DNA of 64,000 nucleotides from Streptomyces sp. NBC_01485. GTDB taxonomy: Bacteria > Actinomycetota > Actinomycetes > Streptomycetales > Streptomycetaceae. Numbering within the stretch: position 1 is the first letter of the stretch; the number at the start of each line of letters is the position of its first letter. Positions 24,629-32,582 of the stretch are shown here, one piece after another. The DNA lies in NCBI RefSeq assembly GCF_036227125.1, contig NZ_CP109435.1, positions 7,750,001 through 7,814,000 on the forward strand, given 5' to 3'. Under the pieces are notes generated by a model, which saw only the letters and a list, made by a program, of their open reading frames with translations, did not search any database and was not told the DNA's origin. The translations under genes were made by a program, and so were the position numbers.

Positions 24629-26605
24629 GTGAGCAGTACTCGCTCCGGCGGGCTGGTGTTGCCCGCCCGCCCTGGTGATCCGAAGCGGGTCGGTCCCTAC
24701 CGGATCATCGGCCGTCTCGGCTCGGGCGGTATGGGTACAGTTCACGCCGGTCTCGACGCCGCCGGCCTCCGTGTCGCGGTGAAGGTCGTTCATTCCGCGC
24801 AGGCTGAGGATCCCGAGTTTCGGGCCCGGTTCCGCCGCGAGGTTCAGCTCTCCGCGCGTGTGCAGGGGCCGTTTCTCATACCTCTGCTCGCCGCCGATCC
24901 GGATGCCGATTCGCCGTGGCTGGCCACTGCATACGCCCCAGGGCCCACCCTTGATCGGCACCTTGCGACCTACGGACCGCTCGCCGAGAGCACCTTGTAC
25001 GCCTTCGCGACAGGTACCGCCCAGGCTCTCGAGGCCATCCACGCTGCTGGCGTCGTCCATCGGGATGTCAAGCCGCAGAACGTCATACTCACCCCTGCCG
25101 GCCCCCGCGTCCTGGACTTCGGCATTGCCCACGCCGCCGACGGTACGTCCGTGACCCGCACCGGCATCATGACCGGTACCCCCGGTTGGATCAGCCCCGA
25201 GTATTACCGCGCCGGCAGCGCCGGCCCCGAAGGTGACCTGTTCGCCTGGGGCGCGCTCGTCGCCTACGCGGCCACCGGACGCCTGCCCTTCGGCACGGGA
25301 GCCCCTGACGTGGTCGCCTACCGCGTCATGTCCGAGGAACCCGACCTTCATGGCCTTCCCGACGAACTCCGCACCATCGTGAAGAGCGCCCTTGCCAAGC
25401 AGCCGGGCAGCCGAACCACCGCGAGCGAGGCCGCCGAGGAATGCGCGGTTCTTCTCGCGGCTCAGGCCACGCAGGTCATCCCGGCCGGTGCGGAAGCGAC
25501 GCTGGTCGGTGATCTCGTCGTGGCCGAGTGGGACGTGCCCGCCGTGGACGACCCGGCCTGGCACCCTCCTGCCCGTTCCCGCAGACGCATGGTGGGCATC
25601 GCCGTTGCCGCGGGCGTCGTCATCGGTGGCCTGACGGGTGGAGCGCTCGCCCTTCAGCCCGGCGGGACGGAGACACTCCCCTCGAGTTCCCGCCGCCACG
25701 TCAGCGCGTCCTCCACGACGATCACCGATGCGTCCTCTCCCGCTTCACCGACGGCAAGTCCCCAGACGCCGGACACATCACCACCCGTGGACGCTGACGA
25801 GGCGACGATCACCACATGGCGTGCGGCCCGCCGCGCCAAGGGGGAGGCCGAGATCGAGACCGAGGCCGCGCTGGGCCACGACGTCGGCCTGGGAGTTGGC
25901 GAGGAGTACAACTACAGCGGCCAGTACGACGTGAGCTACGCCCAGCCGAGGAAAGAGATCTACGTCGCGATCAGTGGCCCGGCAGTCGAGTCACGCGTCG
26001 TCCAGGGAGCGGCCAAGGATGCCTGTCTTACCCTGCGCATGATGGCGGACATCTACAAGGACCTTCCGTACGACGAGTATGTCCTGGTGGACAACACCAC
26101 TCCCACGGCACCCGCGATCGTGTGGGAAGACGACTTCCGTACCAACACCGGCTGCGTCACACAGACCATCGAACGCACCACCAGCGACCAGGGGCAGGAT
26201 CCGAACTGGAATCCCACCGAAGCCGGCCTGACGGCCGCGCGGATCCCGAGCGTCGACAAGGACGAGATCCGAGTGGCAACCGAGGCGGTCCACCAGCTTT
26301 TCGTGGAGTGGAACGGCAATTCCCGGCTGTTCCATGACCCCCGCTACATCAGCGACGAGAACACCAGCATCGGCTTCGCCCCGGACGAAGGCGTGATGTA
26401 TGTGTGGGCGACCAAGCCCGAGTGGGACCAGAGCGCGCGGGAGGATTGGGGGCAGACCGCCGCAGGTGTGGCCTGCCGGTCGATCCTTTCCGAATCCCGC
26501 TCCCGGCCGGAATGGGGCTATGCCCAGTATGCGGTTGCGGTCCTCGACGGCGCCGGCGGTACGGACTTTCTTCGCTGGGGTTCCGTCGGCAGTTGCGCGA
26601 GCTGA
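24629..26605 (+). CDS. Membrane Ser/Thr protein kinase (PknB-like) with extracytoplasmic domain
   Basis: 658 residues from GTG 24629, with AAGGAG about 13 bases upstream. Kinase domain at about 22-285: 'GRLGSGGMGTVHAG' (P-loop), 'VAVKVV' (Lys), 'VVHRDVKPQNVIL' (catalytic loop), 'VLDFGIAHA' (DFG) and 'GTPGWISPEYY' (activation/APE). One transmembrane helix lies near 320-345 ('MVGIAVAAGVVIGGLTGGAL'), then a Ser/Thr/Pro-rich linker and a Cys-containing outer domain of about 230 residues without PASTA repeats. It probably senses an external signal. Whether it serves the defence genes or is a passenger is unknown. Confidence 0.88.
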   Translation: MSSTRSGGLVLPARPGDPKRVGPYRIIGRLGSGGMGTVHAGLDAAGLRVAVKVVHSAQAEDPEFRARFRREVQLSARVQGPFLIPLLAADPDADSPWLATAYAPGPTLDRHLATYGPLAESTLYAFATGTAQALEAIHAAGVVHRDVKPQNVILTPAGPRVLDFGIAHAADGTSVTRTGIMTGTPGWISPEYYRAGSAGPEGDLFAWGALVAYAATGRLPFGTGAPDVVAYRVMSEEPDLHGLPDELRTIVKSALAKQPGSRTTASEAAEECAVLLAAQATQVIPAGAEATLVGDLVVAEWDVPAVDDPAWHPPARSRRRMVGIAVAAGVVIGGLTGGALALQPGGTETLPSSSRRHVSASSTTITDASSPASPTASPQTPDTSPPVDADEATITTWRAARRAKGEAEIETEAALGHDVGLGVGEEYNYSGQYDVSYAQPRKEIYVAISGPAVESRVVQGAAKDACLTLRMMADIYKDLPYDEYVLVDNTTPTAPAIVWEDDFRTNTGCVTQTIERTTSDQGQDPNWNPTEAGLTAARIPSVDKDEIRVATEAVHQLFVEWNGNSRLFHDPRYISDENTSIGFAPDEGVMYVWATKPEWDQSAREDWGQTAAGVACRSILSESRSRPEWGYAQYAVAVLDGAGGTDFLRWGSVGSCAS

Positions 26606-26825
26606 CCCTCCTCACATTTCGGCTCACCCTCGGCGGTGTCCACCGCCCCGTAAGGCGGGCCACGCGGCTGCCCGTCATTGCCGGTCACGAGTGGGCGAAG
26701 AGTCAACGCATTGTCAGCCAGTCCAGGCCAGGTGTGGCGGGTTCGGGCGAAGTCATCCGGCAGTGATCGAGTTATGTCGTTGTGCCGGGATCAGTGGGAC
26801 TGTTGCGCGATGCCGTCCCGGACGG

Positions 26826-26833
26826 GGGTCTGA
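26826..26833 (+). repeat. IS110 left core repeat
   Basis: GGGTCTGA, identical to 28135-28142. Probable recombination core at the left edge. Confidence 0.55.
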
Positions 26834-27024
26834 CTCATGAGATCTATGACCGAAGTGTCCAGTCACGGGCTTGTCGACTGCCGTTGCGGGATGGCGCCTG
26901 CTGGTACCGAGCCACAGGGCGTGTCCCAATAGGGGCCTTGCCGAGTTTCAGGCGCCATCACGGTTCAGACCGCCCGAGCGGGCCGGTGCCATCCACCCAG
27001 CACATCGCCACGCGGGAGGCCACC
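26834..27024 (+). ncRNA. Candidate bridge RNA in the IS110 left end
   Basis: In IS110-group elements the non-coding left end between the core and the transposase start encodes a structured bridge RNA whose loops pair with target and donor DNA. This 191-bp segment is in the right place and of suitable length, and contains local hairpins such as GCCCG-AG-CGGGC (26972-26983). No RNA structure was computed, so this is placement by analogy. Confidence 0.45.
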
Positions 27025-28113
27025 ATGACGACCAGACAGCGCAGCACCTCCTCCAGTACGGATCCACCCGTTCCGGGCGAGGTCGTCCTGGGCGTGGACA
27101 CGCACGGCGAGGTTCACGTCGCCGCCGTGGTCTCCCCGCTGGGGAAGGTCGTGGGTACCGAATCCTTTCCGGCCACGGCGGCCGGCTACCGTCGGCTGCT
27201 CGCCTGGGCCCGCAAGCGGGGGACGGTGCGCCGGGCCGGCGTGGAGGGGACCGGCACCTTCGGCGCGGGCCTGTCCCGCTACCTGCTGACCCAGCAGATC
27301 CAGGTGTTCGAAGTGAACCGGCCCGACCGCACGGCCCGCCGTCTGCTCGGCAAGTCGGACCTGCTCGATGCGCAGGCCGCAGCGCGAGCCGTGCTCAGCG
27401 GTCGCGCCCGGGCCCGGGCCAAGTCCGGCGACGGTCCGGTGCACAGCGCCCGGATCTTCAAGCTCGCCAAGGACTCCGCGGTCAAGGCCCGTACCCAGGC
27501 GATCAACCAGCTCAAAGCCGTCCTGGTCATCGCCGATCCCGCACTGCGGGAACGACTGTCGAGCCTGGGCAACCGCGAGCTGTTCCGCACCTGCGCACGC
27601 CTCGGGCCAGGCGACGGCGAGAACGCGGTGGCCCAGGCCACCCACATGACCCTGAGAATGCTCGCGGAGCGTATCGAACAGCTCACCGGGCAGATCAATG
27701 AGCTGAACCAACGCCTGACCCAGCTCGTCGAACACCACGCCCCACAGCTACTCGTACCGGTGGGTATCGGCCCGGACAGCGCAGTCACCTTGCTGATCAC
27801 CATGGGAGACAACCCCGAGCGGCTGAACACTGAGGCATCCTTTGCAGCCCTTTGCGGAGTTAGCCCCATCGAGTACTCCTCCGGGCGGCGAATCACGCGC
27901 CGGCTCAACTACGGCGGCGACCGTCAGGCGAACGCCGCCCTGCACCGCGTCGTGTTCACCCGCCTGCGCCACGACCCGCGCACCCAGGCGTACTACGAAC
28001 GCCGCACCCAGGAGGGCAAGACCCGACGTGAGATCATCCGATGCCTCAAGCGGTATGCCGCCCGCGAGGTCTTTAACCTGGTCAGACCGGCTTCGCGCGC
28101 CCCCGCGTTATAG
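27025..28113 (+). CDS. IS110-family transposase (DEDD recombinase)
   Basis: 362 residues from ATG 27025, with GGGAGG eight bases upstream. The N-terminal RuvC-like DEDD domain has 'VLGVDTHGEVHVAAVV' (Asp), 'AGVEGTGTFGAGL' (Glu) and 'LLGKSDLLDAQAAARAVLSG' (Asp pair). The C-terminal Tnp_20 domain has 'LLVPVGIGPDSAVTLLITMG', 'FAALCGVSPIEYSSGRRITR' with the conserved Ser, and 'LNYGGDRQANAALHRVVFTR'. Length and all catalytic residues are intact. Confidence 0.93.
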   Translation: MTTRQRSTSSSTDPPVPGEVVLGVDTHGEVHVAAVVSPLGKVVGTESFPATAAGYRRLLAWARKRGTVRRAGVEGTGTFGAGLSRYLLTQQIQVFEVNRPDRTARRLLGKSDLLDAQAAARAVLSGRARARAKSGDGPVHSARIFKLAKDSAVKARTQAINQLKAVLVIADPALRERLSSLGNRELFRTCARLGPGDGENAVAQATHMTLRMLAERIEQLTGQINELNQRLTQLVEHHAPQLLVPVGIGPDSAVTLLITMGDNPERLNTEASFAALCGVSPIEYSSGRRITRRLNYGGDRQANAALHRVVFTRLRHDPRTQAYYERRTQEGKTRREIIRCLKRYAAREVFNLVRPASRAPAL

Positions 28114-28134
28114 GGGCGTCCGTGATACGTGAGA

Positions 28135-28142
28135 GGGTCTGA
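28135..28142 (+). repeat. IS110 right core repeat
   Basis: GGGTCTGA, identical to 26826-26833. It ends 3 bp before the pcaL GTG. Confidence 0.55.
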
Positions 28143-28145
28143 GGC

Positions 28146-29456
28146 GTGAGTGAGACACCGTCGAACACCCTGCAATACCGCTTTGACGGGCCAGAAGAGG
28201 CTCCCGTCCTGATCCTGGGTCCCTCCCTGGGCACCACCTGGCACATGTGGGACCGTCAGGTTCCCGAGCTGGCCCAGCAGTGGCGGGTGTTCCGGTTCGA
28301 CCTGCCCGGTCACGGCGGTGCCCCGGCCTACCCGGCGGGTTCGGTCGCCGAACTCGCCGCGCGCCTCCTCGCCACGCTCGACGCGCTCGGGGTGCAGCGC
28401 TTCGGCTACGCGGGCTGCGCGTTCGGCGGCGCGGTCGGCGTGGAGCTGGCCCTGCGGCATCCGGAGCGTGTCGCCTCGCTCGCGCTGATCGCGGCCTCGC
28501 CGCGGTTCGGCACGGCCGACGAGTTCCGGCAGCGGGGCGTCATAGTCCGCACCAACGGCCTCGACCCCATCGCCCGCACCTCGCCCGACCGCTGGTTCAC
28601 CAGCGGCTTCGCGGCCGCCCAGCCCGCGATCACCGAGTGGGCCGTGCAGATGGTGCGCACCACCGACCCCGGCTGCTACATAGCGGCCTGCGAGGCCCTC
28701 GCCGCGTTCGACGTACGGGCCGAGATCGGTCTCGTCGGCGTTCCGACGCTGGTCCTCGTCGGCTCCGACGACCAGGTCACCGGCCCCGCCGAGGCGCGCA
28801 CACTGGTCGCCGGGATCCCGGACGCCCGCCTGGCCGTCGTACCGGGCGCCTCGCACCTGGTCCCGGTCGAGCAGCCCGCCGCTGTGACGGACCTGCTGGT
28901 CCGCCACTTCTCCACCGCCTGGCAGCCCGCCCACGACTCCGGCACCGGGCAGACGGCCGTCCCGGGCATCCCCGTCAGAGCCGTCCTGACCGCGCCCCAG
29001 CAGTCCCCGCAGCCCCTGGCCATCGCGGAGATCGCGCCCGCCCCCGTCGCCGAACCGCCGCAGCTCATGGGCCGCCCCGACCCGTACGACGCCGGTCTGA
29101 AGGTGCGCCGGGAGGTGCTCGGCGACGCGCACGTCGACCGGGCGCTGTCGCAGGCCGACGAGTTCTCGGGCGACTTCCAGGAGTTCCTCACCCGCTACGC
29201 CTGGGGCGAGATCTGGGACCGCCCCGGCCTCGACCGGCGCACCCGCTCCTGCGTCACGCTCACCGCGCTGGTCGCCGGCGGCCACCTGGAGGAGCTCGCC
29301 TTCCACACCCGCGCCGCCCTGCGCAACGGCCTCACCCCGGACGAGATCAAGGAAGTGCTGCTCCAGGCGGCCGTCTACTGCGGCGTACCGGCGGCGAACA
29401 GCGCGTTCACGGTGGCGCAGCAGGTCATCCGCGAGGAGACCACCCCCACCGAGTGA
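28146..29456 (+). CDS. pcaL: PcaL: 3-oxoadipate enol-lactonase / 4-carboxymuconolactone decarboxylase fusion
   Basis: 436 residues, the usual size of the fused enzyme of the protocatechuate branch of the beta-ketoadipate pathway. Residues 1-~260 are an alpha/beta-hydrolase (PcaD part): 'GPSLGTTWHMWDRQVPEL', 'FDLPGHGGA', 'VLVGSDDQVTGPA' (Asp) and 'VPGASHLVPVEQ' (His). The nucleophile elbow reads 'GYAGCAFGGAVG', with Ala where GxSxG families have Ser. Residues ~310-436 are the PcaC decarboxylase ('YAWGEIWDRPGLDRRTRSCV' 'HLEELAFHTRAALRNGLT'). GTG 28146 follows GAGAGGG/GAGG bases contributed by the IS110 end. The other pca genes normally upstream are not in the window. Confidence 0.9.
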   Translation: MSETPSNTLQYRFDGPEEAPVLILGPSLGTTWHMWDRQVPELAQQWRVFRFDLPGHGGAPAYPAGSVAELAARLLATLDALGVQRFGYAGCAFGGAVGVELALRHPERVASLALIAASPRFGTADEFRQRGVIVRTNGLDPIARTSPDRWFTSGFAAAQPAITEWAVQMVRTTDPGCYIAACEALAAFDVRAEIGLVGVPTLVLVGSDDQVTGPAEARTLVAGIPDARLAVVPGASHLVPVEQPAAVTDLLVRHFSTAWQPAHDSGTGQTAVPGIPVRAVLTAPQQSPQPLAIAEIAPAPVAEPPQLMGRPDPYDAGLKVRREVLGDAHVDRALSQADEFSGDFQEFLTRYAWGEIWDRPGLDRRTRSCVTLTALVAGGHLEELAFHTRAALRNGLTPDEIKEVLLQAAVYCGVPAANSAFTVAQQVIREETTPTE

Positions 29457-29572
29457 GTCTCAGTGAGGTCTCATTGGTCCGGCCGCCAGGACGACGGCCG
29501 GCCCGGACTGGCTCAGGACAGCAAGCGCGTCAGCCAGATAGCGTCGGCTCGCCCGCGCGTGGGCCTGTCGGC

Positions 29573-30277
29573 TCATTGCCCGGGCGGCACGAAGGCGTCG
29601 TAGCCGCCGGCGTCGTCCAGTGCGGCGAGCGTGCCGTGGAACACGACGTTGCGGCGGTGCAGGATGGTCGCGTCCGTGCAGACGCCGCGGACGTCCTCCG
29701 CCATGAGGTGAGTGGACAGCAGGACGCACGACGTACGGCCCATCTCGCGCACCAGGGCGTGGAAGCGGGCCCGCTGCCCTACGTCCAGGCCGACTGTCGG
29801 CTCGTCGAGGAACAGCAGCTGGGGCGAGTTGATGACGGCTTGGGCGATGCCGACGCGCTGTTTCTCTCCGCCTGAGAGCCGGCCCAGCCGTTGCCCGAGC
29901 CGGTCGCCCAGTCCGACCGCCCCCGCGGCCCGCTCCACCGCCGCCGGGATCTCGTTGCGGGACATGTCCCGCAACCAGGCCGCGTACACGAGGAACTCAC
30001 GGACGGTGTACCCGCGGAACAGGCCGAACTCCTGCGGGAGATAGCCCAGTCTGCGCCGGATCTCCCGGCGCTGCATCGGGATGCGGGGGTCGCGGTCCAG
30101 GAGGGTGACACTGCCTTCGGTGGCGGCCGCGGCCGTCGCCAGGATCCGCAGCAGGGTGGACTTTCCGGCCCCGTTCGGCCCGAGCAGCGCGTGCACTCCG
30201 GGCCCGAGGCGGAGGTCGATGCCGTCCAGGACGAGGGTGCGCCGGCGTCGTACGCACAGATGTTCCGTGTGGATCAT
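29573..30277 (-). CDS. ABC transporter ATP-binding protein
   Basis: 234 residues. Walker A 'GPNGAGKSTLLRIL', Q-loop 'LGYLPQEFGLF', signature 'LGRLSGGEKQRVGIAQAV', Walker B 'LLFLDEPTVGLD' and H-loop 'VLLSTHLMAEDV'. It is typical of ABC-2-type exporters. Its ATG (30277) overlaps the stop of the permease-like gene (ATGA, 30274-30277). It is the last gene of a four-gene operon headed by an ECF sigma factor. Confidence 0.9.
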   Translation of the reverse strand: MIHTEHLCVRRRRTLVLDGIDLRLGPGVHALLGPNGAGKSTLLRILATAAAATEGSVTLLDRDPRIPMQRREIRRRLGYLPQEFGLFRGYTVREFLVYAAWLRDMSRNEIPAAVERAAGAVGLGDRLGQRLGRLSGGEKQRVGIAQAVINSPQLLFLDEPTVGLDVGQRARFHALVREMGRTSCVLLSTHLMAEDVRGVCTDATILHRRNVVFHGTLAALDDAGGYDAFVPPGQ

Positions 30278-31263
30278 CGGGACCCCAGGCGTCCGAAGGC
30301 GTGCCGGCGCAGTACGAGCAGTTCGGCGAGCACGGCGGAGGCCACACCGAACACGATCGCGCCGCCCGCCTGCATGAACTGCTCCTGGACGTCGCGCAGG
30401 GCGAGCAGGATCCGGTGGGAGCCGTCGCCTCGGTAATGCTGGGTCAGTGGTTTCGCCAGGGCGTACACCAGCAGGAACCAGCCGGTCCCGGTCGTCAGGG
30501 CCGCCGCCCAGCTGCCCCAGTACGAGCTGAGGAGCAGCGTGGTCAGTGTCACCGTGAGGCACGGCAGCAGCCAGCTGGCCGAGGTGTAGGGCGACAGGCC
30601 CGCGCGGGGCATCGCGGCGGCCGCGCCCGTCAGCAGTGGCACGCACACCACCAGCGTCTGTGTGGTGCGCACCAGAAGGATGCGCAGGCCTCCGGCCGGG
30701 GTGGTCCGGGTCACCTCGGCGAAGGGATCGGCGCGGCCGCCGTAGCTGCCGGCCACGCAGAGCACGGGCAGCACCGGGGCGAGGAAGAGCAGCACCAGGC
30801 GGGGTGCCTGGGAGTGGCTGAGGTGCCCGAAAACTACGCCCAGTCCGGACACGCAGGCGACGGCCACGAGCCAGGGCAGCCGCAGGACCTGGGTGCCGGC
30901 GAGCCAGGGCGGGAGGCCGTGTCGGAGGCGCGTTGAGGCGCGGATCCGTGCCGGTGCCGGTGCCGGTGCCGGTGCGGGTGCGGGTGCGGGCGGGGTGTGC
31001 GGGGGTGGCGCGGGGAGTGGTGGTGGGCCGCCGGTGATGCGGCTCACCAGGGTCCTGTGCAGGGCGTCGAGGCGGGCCGCGTGCCCGCCTCGTCGTACGG
31101 CGGTCTCCACCGCGTCCGCGCAGTGACCGCAGCGCATCAGGTGGGGTTCGGCCCGGCCGAGCAGGTGGGGTGCGAGGCGGCCCTCGGCGTAGGCGGTGAC
31201 CCAGGAGGCGGGCAGATGGTCGGCTGTGGAGGGCGCGGGCGGGGTGATCCGGTGTTCGGTCAT
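30274..31263 (-). CDS. Zinc anti-sigma (ZAS) domain fused to a membrane permease-like domain
   Basis: 329 residues. The N-terminus carries the zf-HC2/ZAS motif HxxxCxxC in 'EPHLMRCGHCADAVET' (about 41-56). A Pro-Ala linker ('APAPAPAPAPAPA') then leads to five or six hydrophobic segments ('LPWLVAVACVSGLGVVFGHL', 'LVLLFLAPVLPVLCVAGSYG', 'TLVVCVPLLTGAAAAM'), which suggest an ABC-2-like permease. ZAS domains bind ECF sigma factors, and the sigma gene lies two genes upstream in the same operon. The ATG 31263 overlaps the previous stop by 4 bp. The fusion suggests the transporter itself holds the sigma factor at the membrane. Confidence 0.82.
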   Translation of the reverse strand: MTEHRITPPAPSTADHLPASWVTAYAEGRLAPHLLGRAEPHLMRCGHCADAVETAVRRGGHAARLDALHRTLVSRITGGPPPLPAPPPHTPPAPAPAPAPAPAPARIRASTRLRHGLPPWLAGTQVLRLPWLVAVACVSGLGVVFGHLSHSQAPRLVLLFLAPVLPVLCVAGSYGGRADPFAEVTRTTPAGGLRILLVRTTQTLVVCVPLLTGAAAAMPRAGLSPYTSASWLLPCLTVTLTTLLLSSYWGSWAAALTTGTGWFLLVYALAKPLTQHYRGDGSHRILLALRDVQEQFMQAGGAIVFGVASAVLAELLVLRRHAFGRLGSR

Positions 31264-32582
31264 GGCGTGGTCGCATTCAAAGGAGGGGTGAGGCGGTCGT
31301 CGGTCCGGATCGCGGTGAGGTACTGGCTCAGCCAGTCGGCGCGGTCGGCGCGGGACATGGAGTCGAGCCGGGAGATCACTGCGCGGGCGAGCAGATTGAG
31401 CCGCTGTTGCCGGTACTCGGCGGGCAGCAGCCACTGGGTGACGGCGTCGACGACGGCCTGGTCGGTGGTGGAACGGCAGCAGTTCCACCCGGCGAGGTAG
31501 CGGGCGGTGATCCGAAACCGCTGCTCCCTGGTGGAGTCGAGCGAGATCTCCAGCGCCCAGCCCCGCTCCTGGGGCAAGTCGCCCACCAGGGTCTCGGCGG
31601 TGCCCAGGTAGTGCGTGGGTGCGCCCCGCACACCGGCCAGAAGCCGTCCGAAGTGGGCGGCGACCTCGGTCAGTTCGTCCTTGTGCGCCACGCGGTCCTC
31701 CGACAGGCAGACCGCCGGAACGGCGGCGGAACAGCGGACGGCGATGGTGCCGACGCCCGATTCGATGTCGCCCATGCGCAGCGGATCAAGCAGGGTGAGC
31801 GGCAGCAGGCAGGCGATCAGGAAGACGGCGAACCTCCACAGCCCCGCCCGCAGGGCCAGGACCGTCGCCGCCGCGAGCAGGAGCGAGGTCAGGGTGATCC
31901 AGGGCAGCCAGCCGGGGACGAGTCGGTTCGTCCAGTCGAGCCAGGAATGTCCGGGCACGTCGGGCCCGACGTAGGGCCGCTGGGAGGGCAACTCGAAGCC
32001 GAGCACGTCACCGCCGTTGGAGACCATGAGCGGCCAGACGGCTGCCGCTCCCACGAGCAGCGGCACGATCCGCTGCGGCAGGAGCGCGCCCAGGATGTGC
32101 GCCGTGCCCGTGGCGCCGGCCAGCACGAGGAGCGCGTAGAGCGCCAGCGGCAATGGTGGCCGTGCTCCGGTGGCGGTGGGCCAGGTGACCGCCAGCACGC
32201 CCACGATGCCCAGGCCGAGCAGCACGGTCGGCCACAGCACCGACGGCGTGAGGGACAACAGTGCCCGGGTCCAGGGGCCGCGTGCGGCGCTGTCGCCGAC
32301 CCACTCGGCGCCGGCCCGTGGTTCCGTGCCGCCCTGCCAGCAGGCGATCGCCATGGCGAACGGCGTGATCTGGACCAGGCTCAGGTGGATGGTCTGTGCG
32401 GCGTCGAACCAGTCGCCGTCGACGTGGGCGAAGGAGCCGGTGACCGCCATGACCAGCAGCACGGCGAGCACGGGCGCACCCACGGTCCAGCTCCCGCGCA
32501 TCATCCGTGCCCGCACGACACCGTGCCGTCGGGTGTCAGGGCGTTGCGCCAGTTGCGCCGCGCACTCCGTCATCGTCGTCAC
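31260..32582 (-). CDS. Multi-pass membrane protein, ABC-2 permease-like
   Basis: 440 residues. At least six hydrophobic helices in residues ~35-265 ('VLAVLLVMAVTGSFAHV', 'VLWPTVLLGLGIVGVLAV', 'LALYALLVLAGATGTAHI', 'LWRFAVFLIACLLPLTLL'). A soluble C-terminal domain of about 170 residues contains 'GNRGAPTHYLG'-like and 'YLAGWNCCRSTTDQAV' stretches. The start is GTG 32582 or ATG 32573, both overlapping the end of the sigma gene (stop 32536). It sits between the sigma factor and the ZAS-permease and is probably a subunit of the same exporter or its sensor. No family name is offered. Confidence 0.78.
   Translation of the reverse strand: MTTMTECAAQLAQRPDTRRHGVVRARMMRGSWTVGAPVLAVLLVMAVTGSFAHVDGDWFDAAQTIHLSLVQITPFAMAIACWQGGTEPRAGAEWVGDSAARGPWTRALLSLTPSVLWPTVLLGLGIVGVLAVTWPTATGARPPLPLALYALLVLAGATGTAHILGALLPQRIVPLLVGAAAVWPLMVSNGGDVLGFELPSQRPYVGPDVPGHSWLDWTNRLVPGWLPWITLTSLLLAAATVLALRAGLWRFAVFLIACLLPLTLLDPLRMGDIESGVGTIAVRCSAAVPAVCLSEDRVAHKDELTEVAAHFGRLLAGVRGAPTHYLGTAETLVGDLPQERGWALEISLDSTREQRFRITARYLAGWNCCRSTTDQAVVDAVTQWLLPAEYRQQRLNLLARAVISRLDSMSRADRADWLSQYLTAIRTDDRLTPPLNATTP

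Larger units (their letters stand above)
26826..28142 (+). mobile_element. IS110-family element, apparently intact
   Basis: The transposase gene is flanked on both sides by the 8-bp sequence GGGTCTGA (26826-26833 and 28135-28142). IS110 elements lack terminal inverted repeats and are bounded by a short shared core, so this repeat is the best candidate for the element edges, giving about 1.3 kb. The left non-coding end is about 190 bp and the right about 20-30 bp, as expected for the IS110 (not IS1111) subgroup. A decayed relative lies at 5831-6055. Confidence 0.75.

Noticed and set aside
6216..26605. BREX or Pgl system
   Set aside because: A methyltransferase and a kinase are present, but no PglZ phosphatase, BrxC ATPase or PglW-type kinase is seen, and the kinase has a transmembrane helix.
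30946..30995. GGTGCC/GGTGCG tandem repeat as a CRISPR or regulatory repeat
   Set aside because: The units are 6 bp without spacers and encode an Ala-Pro linker inside the ZAS-permease gene.
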